NCBI GenBank assembly: GCA_028285525.1
Contig: JANQOZ010000020.1
Coordinates: forward strand, 1-64,000
DNA from: Lysobacterales bacterium
GTDB lineage: Bacteria > Pseudomonadota > Gammaproteobacteria > Xanthomonadales > SZUA-38
Reading direction: 5' to 3'
DNA: 64,000 nucleotides
In this document: positions 38,259 through 48,478 of the stretch, in pieces
Position numbering within the stretch: position 1 is the stretch's first letter
How the letters are laid out: the number at the start of each line of letters is the position of its first letter
The notes under the pieces: model-generated
Database searches by the model: none
The model's input: only the letters and a program-made list of their open reading frames with translations
What the model was told of the DNA's origin: nothing
Translations under genes and position numbers: made by a program

Positions 38259-39053
38259 ATGGACACCTATCTCAAGCTTCTGAATCACATTGTTGAGCAC
38301 GGCGAACAGCGGGGAGACCGCACAGGCACGGGGACTTTGAGCGTCTTCGGCTATCAGATGCGGTTTGATCTCGGCGAGGGATTTCCCCTCCTGACCACCA
38401 AGAAGCTGCATTTGAGGTCCATCATCCATGAGCTGCTCTGGTTCCTGCGCGGCGACGACAACATCACATACCTCAAAGAAAACGGGGTCTCAATCTGGGA
38501 CGAATGGGCCGATGAGCAGGGAAATCTCGGGCCGGTCTATGGGTACCAGTGGCGCAGCTGGCCGGACTACAGCGGCGGGCACGTCGATCAGATTGCCCGG
38601 GTGCTGCACGACATCCGACATAATCCTGACTCACGGCGCCATATCGTCTGCGCCTGGAACGTGGCCCAGATCGAGCAAATGGCGCTGCCACCCTGCCACA
38701 CGCTGTTTCAGTTTTACGTCGCCGGCCGCCGCCTGTCCTGCCAGCTATACCAGCGCTCGGCCGACGTATTTCTGGGCGTGCCGTTCAACATCGCGTCCTA
38801 CGCGCTGCTGACCATGATGGTGGCCCAGGTGAGCGGCCTGAAGCCCGGGGATTTTGTGCATACGTTTGGGGACGCCCATCTATACCTGAACCATCTGGAT
38901 CAGGCCCGGGAGCAGCTAACGCGCACCCCGCGGGCGCTGCCGACGATGTCGCTGAACCCCGAGGTGGACGATCTCTTTGCATTCCGCTTCGAGGATTTCA
39001 CGCTCGAGAACTACGACCCGCATCCACATATCAAGGCGCCGATCGCCGTGTAG
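38259..39053 (+). CDS. thyA: Thymidylate synthase
   Basis: 264 residues, the same length as in Escherichia coli. Makes dTMP from dUMP with methylene-tetrahydrofolate, leaving dihydrofolate for FolA. The nucleophile Cys146 is in [31 protein letters not shown] and HIYL-type dUMP loop ([11 protein letters not shown]) are present. No ribosome site is visible, so it probably relies on coupling to lgt. Confidence 0.98.
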   Translation: MDTYLKLLNHIVEHGEQRGDRTGTGTLSVFGYQMRFDLGEGFPLLTTKKLHLRSIIHELLWFLRGDDNITYLKENGVSIWDEWADEQGNLGPVYGYQWRSWPDYSGGHVDQIARVLHDIRHNPDSRRHIVCAWNVAQIEQMALPPCHTLFQFYVAGRRLSCQLYQRSADVFLGVPFNIASYALLTMMVAQVSGLKPGDFVHTFGDAHLYLNHLDQAREQLTRTPRALPTMSLNPEVDDLFAFRFEDFTLENYDPHPHIKAPIAV

Positions 39054-39074
39054 TCCCCCGGTGGGCCGAGCGGA

Positions 39075-40337
39075 TCAGGGGATGACCATCTTGCCTTCGA
39101 GCATGTCCTGGTAGCGCCGCCCCAGCGATAGGGCCAGCACGGCCCAGATCAGCGCCGCAAACATGCCGACAATCGAGATGGCGCTGAGTCCGCCGCCGGT
39201 CGCCATCATGCCGGTAAAGGTCCAGGCGCCCGTGCTGTCACCGGCGCGATACACGACGGTATTGGCAAACTGCTTGAACTTGTAGCGCGACTGAGGCCCG
39301 ACCACGGTAAAGAGCATGCCGACAGCCGGATTGTTAATCGCAAACAGCACCGCCCGACGCAGCGCCTGGATGACGGCAATGACGCCGAGCACCGGCGTTA
39401 CGGCGATCACCCCAAACCCGACCAGGGCCAGCGCCGGCAGCAGCAGGAGTGTCAGGCCGAGACCGAGCCAGCGAACAATGCCGGCGGTGAAAAGCAGCTG
39501 GATCACAATGGTGAGGGTGTTGGCCAGGAGGTCGAGCCGGGCGAACAGGCCGGTCATCGATTCGGTGCCCTCGAAGCGTTCAGCCACAACCTGGGCCTGC
39601 TCAAAGTACAGCAGGGAACCCGAGAAGGTCCCCAGAAACATGATCCCGCAGAACGCGGCGAGGTAGCCGTACTTAAACGGGAGCGTAAAGCCGGCGAAGA
39701 TGCTGCCACCCATCGCTTCCTCCGGGTCGGGCCGGGTCCCCTGCACCGGTCGACCGCGCGACCAGCGCAGCAGCCAGAACTGGCACACGAGCGCGAGCAG
39801 CAGCAGCGCCGCTGAAAGCAGCGGCAGCCCCGCCGTGCCGATCCGATCCACCAGCAGACTGACCAGCAGCGGGCCGGTGATAGCGCCGATGCTGCCGCCC
39901 GCGGCGATGGCGCCGAAAAGCCGCCGTGCCTGGCCAGCCGCAAACAGATCGGCCATGAAGCTCCAGAACACCGGGACCACAAACAGATTGAAGATGCTCA
40001 CCCAGACAAAAAACACCCGCGGCAGCCAGACGCTGTCCGGAAACGTCACAAAAGCCCAGTGGAGCAGCAGCAGGTTGAACACAAAAAAGCTGTAGACGAT
40101 GGGCAGAAACTTGCGGCGCGGCAGGCGACTGGTCAGCCAGCCGTAAAGCGGCACGATGGCCAGCATGCAGACAAACGTCGCCGTGAAGAGATACTGCATC
40201 GAATCGACGCCGCCGCTGACGGCCAGCGCGTCTCGAAGGGGCCGTACGGTGTAGTAGCTGGAAAGGATAAAAAAGAAGTAGAGAAACGAGGCGGACGCCG
40301 GCAGCCATTCGTCCCGCCGGATATCCAGCAGCTTCAC
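39075..40337 (-). CDS. MFS-type transporter related to nucleotide exchangers
   Basis: 420 residues with about 12 membrane helices. The N-terminal stretch SYYTVRPLRDALAVSGG is a mark of the ATP/ADP-exchanger-related MFS group that also occurs in free-living gammaproteobacteria and Xanthomonadales. A role in nucleotide transport is not established for these. It is convergent with thyA and its ATG overlaps the prmC stop by 4 nt. Confidence 0.82.
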   Translation of the reverse strand: MKLLDIRRDEWLPASASFLYFFFILSSYYTVRPLRDALAVSGGVDSMQYLFTATFVCMLAIVPLYGWLTSRLPRRKFLPIVYSFFVFNLLLLHWAFVTFPDSVWLPRVFFVWVSIFNLFVVPVFWSFMADLFAAGQARRLFGAIAAGGSIGAITGPLLVSLLVDRIGTAGLPLLSAALLLLALVCQFWLLRWSRGRPVQGTRPDPEEAMGGSIFAGFTLPFKYGYLAAFCGIMFLGTFSGSLLYFEQAQVVAERFEGTESMTGLFARLDLLANTLTIVIQLLFTAGIVRWLGLGLTLLLLPALALVGFGVIAVTPVLGVIAVIQALRRAVLFAINNPAVGMLFTVVGPQSRYKFKQFANTVVYRAGDSTGAWTFTGMMATGGGLSAISIVGMFAALIWAVLALSLGRRYQDMLEGKMVIP

Positions 40338-41155
40338 GCCAGCGCCCCTTTGTAGCCGAGCGCCTTGATGATCCTCGGGTGACTGGCGTCATCGTCGATG
40401 GTGGCAACCTGTTCAAAGACGGGCGTAAACAGGTCCAGCAACGCCTCCCGCTGATCCAGGCCATGCTCCAGCAGCAGGCTGCCGCCGCGCTGAAGGTGAC
40501 GGGACAGTCCCTGAGCAATGGCGCGATAGGCTTCCAGGCCGTCGTCACCGCCGAGAAGCGCCAGCTCGGGTTCCCCACGGGTGGTCATCCGAGGGTCGCC
40601 GGGAACAACGTAGGGCGGGTTGGAGACCACCATGTCGAAACGGCGATCGCCGAGCGGTTCCCACCAGGAACCCTGCAGCGTCTCGATCCGGGTACAGTCA
40701 TGCTGCGCGAAGTTTTCGCGCGCCACGGCCAGGGCCGTGTCCGACAGGTCAACCGCGCAGATCCTGGCATCAGGTCGGTGGACGGCCACGGCAACCGCAA
40801 TCGCCCCGCTCCCCGTGCCCAGATCCACGAGCGTTCCACGCCATGCAGGCTCCGTGAGCTCCAGGACCGCTTCCACCAGCAGCTCGGTCTCCGGTCGCGG
40901 CACCAGCGTATCGACGGTGACCTTGAGCGGCAGCGAAAAGAACTCCCAGCTGCCGAGCAGATAGGCCAGCGGTTCGCCCCGACGCAGTCTGACCAGATCC
41001 CCTTGCAGCGCGTCGGCTGTCGCCGACGGCACGGGATCCTCGCCGTGCGCATACAGCCAGCTGCGGGGCCGGCCCAGACGGTGGGCAAGCAGCCTTTCAG
41101 CGCTCAGCCGGTCGCGGGAACCGGCAGCGGCAAGCAGTTCAGCCGCCGTTGGCAA
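40334..41155 (-). CDS. prmC: Peptide chain release factor N5-glutamine methyltransferase
   Basis: 273 residues. It methylates the GGQ glutamine of release factors RF1 and RF2 with S-adenosylmethionine. The SAM-binding [12 protein letters not shown] and the catalytic NPPY (VVSNPPYV) are present. It overlaps proS by 17 nt and the MFS gene by 4 nt. Confidence 0.96.
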   Translation of the reverse strand: MPTAAELLAAAGSRDRLSAERLLAHRLGRPRSWLYAHGEDPVPSATADALQGDLVRLRRGEPLAYLLGSWEFFSLPLKVTVDTLVPRPETELLVEAVLELTEPAWRGTLVDLGTGSGAIAVAVAVHRPDARICAVDLSDTALAVARENFAQHDCTRIETLQGSWWEPLGDRRFDMVVSNPPYVVPGDPRMTTRGEPELALLGGDDGLEAYRAIAQGLSRHLQRGGSLLLEHGLDQREALLDLFTPVFEQVATIDDDASHPRIIKALGYKGALA

Positions 41156-42854
41156 GTCGGGCCTGTATGTCGGTCACCAGGGTGTCGAGCGGCAGAAACT
41201 GATTTTCCGAGTCGCCGCGCGCCCGGTATTCAACCTGCCCCTGGTCGAGACCCTTCTCACCGACAACCAGCCGGTGCGGGACGCCGATCAGTTCCCAGTC
41301 GGCGAACATCACCCCGGGCCGCAGGCCCCGATCATCGAGCACCACCTCGATGCCGGCAGCCTGGAGGTCAGAGTAAATCTGCTCAACGGCTTCCCGCACC
41401 CGGTGCGACTTGTGGGCGTTCATCGGCAGCAGCGCCAGCTCAAACGGCGCGATGGCGACCGGCCAGCGGATGCCGGCATCGTCATGATGCTGCTCGATGG
41501 CCGCGGCGACGAAGCGGCTCACGCCGATGCCGTAGCAGCCCATCAGCAGGTGCTGGGCTTTGCCCTGCTCGTCCAGCACCGTGACGCCCATTGATTCAGA
41601 GTACTTGGTGCCGAGCTGGAAGATGTGCCCCACTTCGATACCGCGAGCCATGGCCAGCGTACCGGCGCCGTCCGGGCTCGGGTCACCCGGCTCCACGTTG
41701 CGAAGATCCGCGGTCTCGGTGATCGACGCGTCACGCTCCCAGTTCGTGCCGACATAGTGAAAGCCGTTTTCGTTGGCGCCGCAGACGAAGTCGGCCATCA
41801 CCGCCGCGCTGCGGTCGGCGATGACCGGCAGCGCCGTTCCGACCGGCCCGAGAAAACCGGGCTCGGCGCCGAACGCCTCCTGGATCTGCGCTTCGGTGGC
41901 CATGGCAAAACCCTCGGCAAAGCGGGCGAGCCGACCGAGCTTGATTTCGTTGAGCTGATGGTCGCCCCGCAGCACCAGCACGACCAGATCACCTTCGCTG
42001 TCCGCCACCACCAGCGTCTTCAAACACTGCGATGCCGGCACGTCGAGGTGCTCAGCGACCGCCTGAATGGTGCGCTGCGTGGGCGTGGCAACCTTGTCCA
42101 GCGACGCCGCGGGCGCCGGCCGTTCGGTAACCGACGGCACCGCTTCAGCGGTTTCCACGTTTGCGGCGTAGTCGCTGTCGGGGCAGTACGCAATGGCGTC
42201 TTCACCCGATTCGGCAATCACCTGAAATTCGTGGGAGTGGCTTCCGCCGATGGCGCCGGAGTCAGCCTGCACGGCGCGGTACTCGAGCCCCATACGCTGG
42301 CACATGCGCGAATACGCGTCGTACATCCGCTGGTACGTTTCGTCCATGGACGCCTGGTCCAGATGGAAGGAGTAGCCGTCCTTCATAATGAACTCGCGCG
42401 CCCGCATGACGCCGAAGCGCGGCCGGATCTCATCGCGAAACTTGGTTTGGATCTGGTAGAAATTCACGGGCAGCTGCTTGTAGCTGCGGATCTCGTCGCG
42501 CGCAAACTCCGAGATCACCTCCTCGTGTGTCGGGCCGAAACAGAACTCCCGCTCCGCCCGGTCCACCATCTTGAGCAGCTGAGGGCCGAAGACGTCCCAG
42601 CGGCCGGACTCACGCCACAGCTCCGCGGGCTGCACGGCCGGCATCAGCATCTCCAGCGCGCCGGCCCGGTTCATTTCCTCCCGCACGATGTTCTCCACCT
42701 TGCGCAGTACGCGAAAGCCAAGCGGAGTCCACGTGTAGATGCCGGATGTCAGACGCCGTATCATCGCGGTCCGAAGCATCAGCTGATGGCTCGCGATCTC
42801 CGCATCGGCTGGAGTTTCCTTGACCGTGGTGATGTGAAATTGTGCCGCACGCAT
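41139..42854 (-). CDS. proS: Prolyl-tRNA synthetase (bacterial type)
   Basis: 571 residues: class II catalytic core with motif 2 ([21 protein letters not shown]), the bacterial insertion (editing) domain between motifs 2 and 3 (about 225-400, Cys-containing YbaK-like domain with QCLKTLV), motif 3 (GIGVSR) and the anticodon domain. The ATG at 42854 fits the family N-terminus ([19 protein letters not shown]); the open frame continues 38 codons further but would run over apaH. Confidence 0.98.
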   Translation of the reverse strand: MRAAQFHITTVKETPADAEIASHQLMLRTAMIRRLTSGIYTWTPLGFRVLRKVENIVREEMNRAGALEMLMPAVQPAELWRESGRWDVFGPQLLKMVDRAEREFCFGPTHEEVISEFARDEIRSYKQLPVNFYQIQTKFRDEIRPRFGVMRAREFIMKDGYSFHLDQASMDETYQRMYDAYSRMCQRMGLEYRAVQADSGAIGGSHSHEFQVIAESGEDAIAYCPDSDYAANVETAEAVPSVTERPAPAASLDKVATPTQRTIQAVAEHLDVPASQCLKTLVVADSEGDLVVLVLRGDHQLNEIKLGRLARFAEGFAMATEAQIQEAFGAEPGFLGPVGTALPVIADRSAAVMADFVCGANENGFHYVGTNWERDASITETADLRNVEPGDPSPDGAGTLAMARGIEVGHIFQLGTKYSESMGVTVLDEQGKAQHLLMGCYGIGVSRFVAAAIEQHHDDAGIRWPVAIAPFELALLPMNAHKSHRVREAVEQIYSDLQAAGIEVVLDDRGLRPGVMFADWELIGVPHRLVVGEKGLDQGQVEYRARGDSENQFLPLDTLVTDIQARLANGG

Positions 42855-42897
42855 GGCCGAACACCTAAACCCAAAGGCGCGAATCTTACCACTGGAC

Positions 42898-43692
42898 ATG
42901 ACTCGATACGTGATTGGCGATGTGCAGGGCTGTTTTGGCCCGCTGATGCGGCTGCTGAAACGGCTCAAGTTCGACCCGCAGCGCGATCGCGTCTGGCTGG
43001 CGGGCGACCTGGTGAACCGCGGTGGACAGTCGCTTGAGGTGCTTCGTTACGTGGTGGAACATCAGCACGCGTTTCGAGCCGTGCTGGGCAATCATGACCT
43101 GCACCTTCTCGCCCATGCTGCTGGACTGATCGAGCGCCCGGAAAAGGAGCTGGCCCGGGTGGTCGATGCTCCCGACGGCCCGGTGCTGATCGACTGGCTG
43201 CGCCGTCAGAAGCTGCTGAAGGTCTTTCGCAAACACAACGTGCTTTTGGCCCACGCCGGCGTACATCCCGGCTGGTCTGTGCCGATGGCCGAAGCGCTGG
43301 CGAATGAGGTAGAGAAAGGTCTGCGCGGACGCAATTGGGGCAAACACCTGGCGCGCAGCTACGGCGGCAAGATCGGCTGGGATCCATCGCTGGAGGGCAG
43401 CCGGCGATTAAAAGCCATCACCGCCAGCCTGACCCGGATGCGTTATCTAACCGCCGGCGGCTCCTTCGACTCGGTCAATAAAGGCCCACCCGGGACGCAG
43501 GGCGCAGACCTCTTCCCCTGGTTTTCGCTTCCCAGCGTCCGCCCGACGCGCTGGCGGGTGCTCTTTGGCCACTGGGCCACGCTGGGGTACCTCGCCACCC
43601 CGCAGGCGGTCTGTCTGGACTCCGGCTGCGTGTGGGGCGGTCGCCTGACCGCCGTTAAGCTCAAGCAGCCCGACAAGCCTATCCAGGTTTAA
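42898..43692 (+). CDS. apaH: Symmetrical bis(5'-nucleosyl)-tetraphosphatase
   Basis: 264 residues, metallophosphoesterase fold. Cleaves Ap4A to two ADP and decaps Np4-RNA. Metal motifs [22 protein letters not shown] and HAG are all present. I take ATG 42898 ([11 protein letters not shown]); ATG 42853 would overlap the divergent proS start codon. It is divergent from proS with a 43-nt gap and convergent with folA, sharing its last 4 nt. Confidence 0.96.
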   Translation: MTRYVIGDVQGCFGPLMRLLKRLKFDPQRDRVWLAGDLVNRGGQSLEVLRYVVEHQHAFRAVLGNHDLHLLAHAAGLIERPEKELARVVDAPDGPVLIDWLRRQKLLKVFRKHNVLLAHAGVHPGWSVPMAEALANEVEKGLRGRNWGKHLARSYGGKIGWDPSLEGSRRLKAITASLTRMRYLTAGGSFDSVNKGPPGTQGADLFPWFSLPSVRPTRWRVLFGHWATLGYLATPQAVCLDSGCVWGGRLTAVKLKQPDKPIQV

Positions 43693-44471
43693 CCGATCGT
43701 GAGTCTCTGGGGACCGCTGCCCGGCGCTCGGCGCAGCTCACCCGCCGACTCGAGCTCGAGTTTGACCGTGGTGACGTGCCAGCCAAGTGAGCCGAGCGAG
43801 ACCCGCTCCGCCTTGCTGAGCCTGCGGTCCACCAGCCCGGGCAGGTCCTTAAAGAGGACCGGGTCCTTTCGGCTGCCGACAACCGCCAGGATACGGTCGC
43901 GCAGCATCTCAAATTTCCAGGCTGGAATCCGGTTGGGTTTCTTCCCGATTGTCGGCGTCCGGCATAAGACCTTGTCGTCGACGACCCTCGGCAGATACTC
44001 GACGATCGAGAAGCCGTGCTCGTGCTTCAGGTCCGGGTCCTGTTCGCTCATGGCCCAGCCGGACCAGCGCTTTGATGAGATTCGGGGAAACCAGGTATCA
44101 GCTCTCGCAACCCGGGTGTGCACGTGGGTGATCAGCAAACGACTGGCCTGGCGCAGCGTGGCCCGATAGATTTCGCCGCCGCCGATGACCATCACCTCGT
44201 CGGAGTCCGCCATCGCCAGCGCGCCACTCAGGGTAGCGGCCAGCAGACAGCCCGCTGGCGCGGTCTTCATGGATCGCGACAGGATCAGATTCTGGCGACG
44301 CGGCAGCGCCTTGCCCACTTCCTCAAAGGTACGGCGCCCCATCAGCACGGTCTTGCCGACCGTCGAGGACTTAAAGTGCTTGAGGTCCGCCGGCAGGTGC
44401 CAGGGCAATCCGCCATCGATACCGATGGCGCGCGCCTGGTCCATAGCGGCGATCAAAGTCAGTGTTTTCAT
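43689..44471 (-). CDS. folA: Dihydrofolate reductase with extra C-terminal DUF6958-like domain
   Basis: 260 residues, about 100 longer than a normal DHFR. Residues 1-160 are a complete DHFR: GLPWHLPADLKHFK with catalytic Asp29, MGRRTFE, MVIGGGEIYR (95-104) and the closing GFSIVEYL. Residues about 165-258 form a second domain with RTPTIGKKPNRIPAWKFEML, FKDLPGLVDRRLS and LGWHVTTVKLELESAGEL. This resembles stand-alone DUF6958 proteins, a family of unknown role with a winged-helix-like pattern. The frame is continuous and no stop or frameshift lies between the two. It makes tetrahydrofolate for ThyA and PanB. It lies 26 nt after the diguanylate cyclase stop. Confidence 0.9.
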   Translation of the reverse strand: MKTLTLIAAMDQARAIGIDGGLPWHLPADLKHFKSSTVGKTVLMGRRTFEEVGKALPRRQNLILSRSMKTAPAGCLLAATLSGALAMADSDEVMVIGGGEIYRATLRQASRLLITHVHTRVARADTWFPRISSKRWSGWAMSEQDPDLKHEHGFSIVEYLPRVVDDKVLCRTPTIGKKPNRIPAWKFEMLRDRILAVVGSRKDPVLFKDLPGLVDRRLSKAERVSLGSLGWHVTTVKLELESAGELRRAPGSGPQRLTIG

Positions 44472-44497
44472 GATGTGTTTCGTCTGTGGGTGGGAGC

Positions 44498-45964
44498 TCA
44501 GGTGCCATCGGGCCCGGGGAAGACCTGGTTGCGGCCGGCGTCTTTTGCCCGATACAGGCGCCGATCCGCTTTGGACATCATCTCGGACCAGCCGCAGGTG
44601 CCCTGGTTGTCGGCCACGCCGATACTGATCGTGACGCTGAGACCGGTCTGCAGCTCATCCCAGCTCCTGCGTTCGACGGCCACGCGCAGCTTCTCACATG
44701 CTGTGACAGAGCCTGCCTCGTCGGTGCCGGGCATCACAAGCACAAACTCCTCGCCGCCAAAGCGAGCCAGGACGTCTTCGGTGCGTATCCGGTCTAGCAG
44801 CAGTTCAACCAGCTGCTTGAGCACCTCATCTCCAACGGTGTGCGAGTACCGATCATTGACCTGCTTGAAGTGGTCCAGATCCAGCACCGCCAGCGACAGC
44901 GGCGTGCCGTGACGCTCAGCGAAGTTGTATTCCTTGCCGAGACAGCTATCCAGATAGCGGCGGTTGTACGTACCGGTCAGCGGATCGCGGATGCTCAGCC
45001 GTTCAAGCTCCGCTTTCTGAGCCTCGACTTCCTGCAGCGCCTCGGCCAGCTCGACGTTCCGCAGGTGTGATACCGCTCGCTCCATCTGAGCACGTTCCAG
45101 ATCACGCTGGTTCACCATCGACTGAACGCGTGCCGTTGCCAGTTCCTCGAGCATGTCGGTCTGAACCTGGTGATACGCCTTAAAATGTGCGAGGGCCGAC
45201 TGGTGGTCACCCATATCTTCGGCCAGCTGGGCCAGCTTTTCATGGGCCCGGCCAACACCTGAGCGCGCGTTGACGGCCCGAAAGATACGCAGCGCGGAGT
45301 TCAGGTTTTCCAGCGCCTGCGTCTGATGGCCTAAGCTCGAGAGGTAGTCGCTGAAGTGCAGCAGGATCTCGGCCTCGCTGCGGGTTTCCTTTTCCTGGTG
45401 GCAGTGTGCAATGGCGCTGGCGAACCATTCGCCTGCCGCTTCCACGTCACCTTTGGCCGCAAGAGCCCGGGCACGCGCTCCCTCGATCCAGCCGAGCATC
45501 GCGTTTTCGCCGCTCTGCTCGGCCTGTCGCGCCGCCCGCTCGAGCTGCTTTAACGCGTCGTCGAACCGCCCTTCGCTCGCCATGGCGTCACCCATGTTGG
45601 CCAACACGCGCGCCTGCAGGCTGCGGTCTGCGGTGTGGTTGGCCAGGGCCAGGGCCTGTTCGTAGTTCTGGTATGCCTGCTGCAGGTCGCCCAGCTCTTC
45701 GTGGGCAATGCCGATGTAGTTGTGGGCGAAACCCGTTTCCTCGCGCTGGTCGTGCTCGAGATGGAGATTGATCGATAGGCGGAGCGCGTCGAGCCCGTCG
45801 CGGTATAGGCCGAGCTGCACGAGCGCCGCCCCCTCCAGCGCCATCGCCTGCGCGGCGCGGGAAGGCTCGATGTCGTCCTGGGCCAGAAAACCACGCGCGG
45901 TCTCAGCCGCCTGCACAAAACGGGCTTCGTCAAAAGCGCTTCGGGCGGCGGCGAGCTTCGGCAT
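44498..45964 (-). CDS. TPR-repeat diguanylate cyclase
   Basis: About 488 residues. Seven or more TPR-like helices (about 1-280) and a short coiled coil (EALQEVEAQKAELERLS) lead into a GGDEF domain (about 320-485) with an intact FGGEEF active site and the DPLTGTYNRRY and DLDHFKQVND motifs, so it should make c-di-GMP. No membrane helix or signal peptide. ATG at 45964 is preferred to GTG 45970 because a promoter 6-8 nt upstream predicts a leaderless mRNA. folA lies 26 nt downstream. Confidence 0.93.
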   Translation of the reverse strand: MPKLAAARSAFDEARFVQAAETARGFLAQDDIEPSRAAQAMALEGAALVQLGLYRDGLDALRLSINLHLEHDQREETGFAHNYIGIAHEELGDLQQAYQNYEQALALANHTADRSLQARVLANMGDAMASEGRFDDALKQLERAARQAEQSGENAMLGWIEGARARALAAKGDVEAAGEWFASAIAHCHQEKETRSEAEILLHFSDYLSSLGHQTQALENLNSALRIFRAVNARSGVGRAHEKLAQLAEDMGDHQSALAHFKAYHQVQTDMLEELATARVQSMVNQRDLERAQMERAVSHLRNVELAEALQEVEAQKAELERLSIRDPLTGTYNRRYLDSCLGKEYNFAERHGTPLSLAVLDLDHFKQVNDRYSHTVGDEVLKQLVELLLDRIRTEDVLARFGGEEFVLVMPGTDEAGSVTACEKLRVAVERRSWDELQTGLSVTISIGVADNQGTCGWSEMMSKADRRLYRAKDAGRNQVFPGPDGT

Positions 45965-45971
45965 AGACACA

Positions 45972-46000
45972 ATTATGCTGCGAGACGGCTCATTCGTCAG
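45972..46000 (-). promoter_or_regulatory. Sigma70-type promoter of the diguanylate cyclase gene (leaderless)
   Basis: On the minus strand CTGACG (46000-45995) and CATAAT (45977-45972) lie 17 nt apart. The start would be at about 45965, at the ATG itself, and no ribosome site is present. Confidence 0.55.
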
Positions 46001-46052
46001 CCCGCCCCGCGCCAGAGGTTTCGTCGCTGATCAACAGACACGGCTTGGCCAC

Positions 46053-47366
46053 CTATTTGCCAAAGGACAACGTGGCGCGGAGACCACCCCCATCACGGCT
46101 CGCAACGTCAACGCTCCATTCATAGAGTTCGCAAAAGCGCTGCACGATGGCCAGCCCGAGACCGGAGCCTTTCCCCTTCACCGTGCTGCCGCGATAGTGG
46201 CGCGTAAAGACTTTTCGCAGCTCGTCCTCGGCGAGCCCTGGCCCCGTGTCCTCGACCACCACCTGGTTGTTCACCACGGTGATGTCGACGCTGCCCTGCG
46301 GCGTGTACTTAAACGCGTTGCCGATGAGATTGCCCAGCGCGACGGCAATCACAGACTCAGGCGCGCACACGAGAAACGAGTTGACGACTTTGACGGAGAC
46401 CTCGACAGGCTTGCTGCCAATCTGCACCCGCTTGAAGTCGACCACCTCCTCGACAATGCGGTCGACGCGGAAGTACTCGCCGGTGGCGCGATCGACCCGC
46501 TCAGCGCGAACGAGGTGCAGCAGCGCCTCGGTGAGCTCCGTGGTCTGGCGGGCCGCGCGTTCGATACGATTGAGCCTGGTGCGTGTCTTTTCATCCACCT
46601 CCGGCTGAGCCAGCAGAAGCTCGGTCGCGCTCTTGATCACCGCCAGCGGCGTGCGCAGCTCGTGGCTGACGTCCGCGTTAAATTCCTTATCCCGCACCAC
46701 CATCGCCGTGAGGCGTTCCGCGTACTCATCGAGTCCTCGCGCGAGCTGCCCGACCTCGTCGTCTGCGTAATTGGGCGCCAGCGGTTCCGGATGGGTGTCC
46801 TGCCCCATGGTTGAGACGCGACGGGCGAGGTCGGAGACGGGCCGAATGACCCGCTTGGATGACCAGATCGCCAGCAGCAACATCAGAAGCGAGAATCCCA
46901 CCGCGGCGCCACCCAGGAACCCGAATAGCAGCAGGTTTTCACGCGGATCCGGGGTGGTGTCGTAAACCACATAGCCCCAGGCCTCCGGCCGCTTGTTGAC
47001 GGCAATTTTATACCGTCGGGTCTCGGTGGCCATTTCGTGGATGCCCGTGGGCAGCCCGACCAGCTCGATAACGCGCTGCCTTAAATCGGAGTCGTCGGGC
47101 AGCGCCGCCGGCATTGCCTGGAGCGCGAGGTCGCGGCGTCCGATCCATGCGTAGTAGCGGGAAGAAAAACCGGCGGCTCCGCTGTCGCCGCTCAGAACCT
47201 TATCGAGCTGATCGTCGAGATCTCTGACCAGGGTCTCGTCGATCAGCGCGTTTTCCAGGTATTGCCGCATCCCGAGGGCGGTCACGGCAAACAAACCGCT
47301 CAGCAGCGTGCCGAACAGCAGGAAGGAGATAATAATCCGGGCGCGTAGCTTACGTCTGAACCGCAT
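46053..47366 (-). CDS. Sensor histidine kinase
   Basis: 437 residues. Membrane helices at about 10-32 and 145-168 enclose a periplasmic sensor domain of about 110 residues; HAMP follows, then HisKA with the phosphorylated His235 (DVSHELRTPL) and an ATPase domain with NLIGNAFKYT, DTGPGL and GSGLGLAI. It should phosphorylate the adjacent response regulator. ATG at 47366 overlaps the regulator by 17 nt. The signal is unknown. Confidence 0.93.
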   Translation of the reverse strand: MRFRRKLRARIIISFLLFGTLLSGLFAVTALGMRQYLENALIDETLVRDLDDQLDKVLSGDSGAAGFSSRYYAWIGRRDLALQAMPAALPDDSDLRQRVIELVGLPTGIHEMATETRRYKIAVNKRPEAWGYVVYDTTPDPRENLLLFGFLGGAAVGFSLLMLLLAIWSSKRVIRPVSDLARRVSTMGQDTHPEPLAPNYADDEVGQLARGLDEYAERLTAMVVRDKEFNADVSHELRTPLAVIKSATELLLAQPEVDEKTRTRLNRIERAARQTTELTEALLHLVRAERVDRATGEYFRVDRIVEEVVDFKRVQIGSKPVEVSVKVVNSFLVCAPESVIAVALGNLIGNAFKYTPQGSVDITVVNNQVVVEDTGPGLAEDELRKVFTRHYRGSTVKGKGSGLGLAIVQRFCELYEWSVDVASRDGGGLRATLSFGK

Positions 47367-48036
47367 CGGGGTGGACCAGCCGATAGCCGATGCCGTGGCG
47401 GGTCTGGATGAGCGCAACGTCAAACGGCTTGTCGATGGCAGCTCTCAGGCTGTGGATGTGAACACGCAGGCTGTCGCTGTCGGGCAGCTCTTCACCCCAT
47501 ACCCGCAGCTCTAGCTCGTGCCTGGAAACCACGCGCGGCGAGGCCTCCATCAGTCTCTGAAGGAGCTTTAGCCCGGTCGGGTTCAGATTGATGTCTTTGC
47601 CCGCGCGATTGACCGTCAGGGTGTCGAGGTTGAACTCCAGGTCTCCCACGGTCAGCACCCGCGGCTCAACCGCCTTGCCGCGCCGGGCGAGCACCACAAG
47701 CCGTGCCTCAAGCTCCTGCAGTTCGAACGGCTTGACCATGTAGTCGTCGGCGCCGGTCTGAAAACCTTCCAGCTTCTGCTCCAGCGCGTCGCGCGCGGTC
47801 AGCATCAGGATTGGCGTGTTCTTGCGCGCCTCCTCACGGAGCTTGCGGCAGACGTCCAGTCCGTCCATGCCCGGCAGCATGAGATCCAGGACAATCGCGT
47901 CAAATTCATTGACCACGGCCAGGTGCAGACCGGTGACGCCGTCGCCGGCAAAGTCCACGACATGACCACGGTCTTCCAGATAGTCGCCAATATTGGCGGC
48001 AATATCCGGATTGTCTTCAATGATCAGTATCTTCAT
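47350..48036 (-). CDS. OmpR/PhoB-family response regulator
   Basis: 228 residues: receiver domain (phospho-acceptor Asp51 in IVLDLMLPGMDG, conserved Lys in KPFEL) and winged-helix DNA-binding domain. Overlaps the kinase gene, so both are translated together. A 500-nt gap lies upstream and contains a terminator-like hairpin in its leader (48197-48242). Confidence 0.94.
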   Translation of the reverse strand: MKILIIEDNPDIAANIGDYLEDRGHVVDFAGDGVTGLHLAVVNEFDAIVLDLMLPGMDGLDVCRKLREEARKNTPILMLTARDALEQKLEGFQTGADDYMVKPFELQELEARLVVLARRGKAVEPRVLTVGDLEFNLDTLTVNRAGKDINLNPTGLKLLQRLMEASPRVVSRHELELRVWGEELPDSDSLRVHIHSLRAAIDKPFDVALIQTRHGIGYRLVHPDAVQT

Positions 48037-48196
48037 CAGCGTATTTTACCCGGGTGAGTGCATTTCGGAGGAGACCCGCCGGGCTGGCGCGCTCTTTCAA
48101 GGCGCCGGGACCGTTTGTTGCTCCACCCGTTCAGGACCCGCCCGTACTGGCGGTCGAGTGACTTAGTGAGGTATTTTTGGTGTTCTTACATAAAGA

Positions 48197-48242
48197 AAGG
48201 GCCCAAGTAGGAGTGCTGACCAAACTCCTTGCTTGAGCCCTT
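48197..48242 (-). terminator. Terminator-like hairpin upstream of the two-component system
   Basis: The arms 48197-48214 and 48224-48242 pair along about 18 bp, with a mismatch, a bulge and a 9-nt loop. Read on the minus strand it is followed by TTTCTTTAT, as in a rho-independent terminator; on the plus strand no T-run follows. It sits about 160 nt upstream of the response-regulator start and could be an attenuator or the 3' end of a small RNA. Confidence 0.55.
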
Positions 48243-48352
48243 GAGCTACTGCCCCGATTACCGTGACCCGATCTGCCAATCCCAGATCATGGGCCGTGGT
48301 TGTTTCGTTAGCGAGTGCAGGGTCAGAGTACTAACATTTGTATTAAGAATAA

Positions 48353-48380
48353 GTTAAACGAAGCGTAACTGCTCGTTAAC
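48353..48380. promoter_or_regulatory. Inverted repeat GTTAAACG ... CGTTAAC
   Basis: Half-sites GTTAAACG (48353-48360) and CGTTAAC (48374-48380) face each other across 13 nt in the AT-rich gap between the two-component system and the ArsR gene. Could be an operator. No gene is visible in the rest of the gap 48037-48541. Confidence 0.35.
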
Positions 48381-48478
48381 ATCTGCATTAATTCGGGGCT
48401 TTTCTCCTTTTCGGCTTTCCATTCACCCTGAGCCCTAACCTGTTTGTCGATTTTTTGTGAGGACTTTGTCGAAACCAC

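Noticed and set aside
42855..42968. N-terminal extension of proS
   Set aside because: Would overlap apaH, and the family N-terminus begins at 42854.
48197..48242. Plus-strand terminator
   Set aside because: No T-run follows on the plus strand; the T-run is on the minus-strand side.
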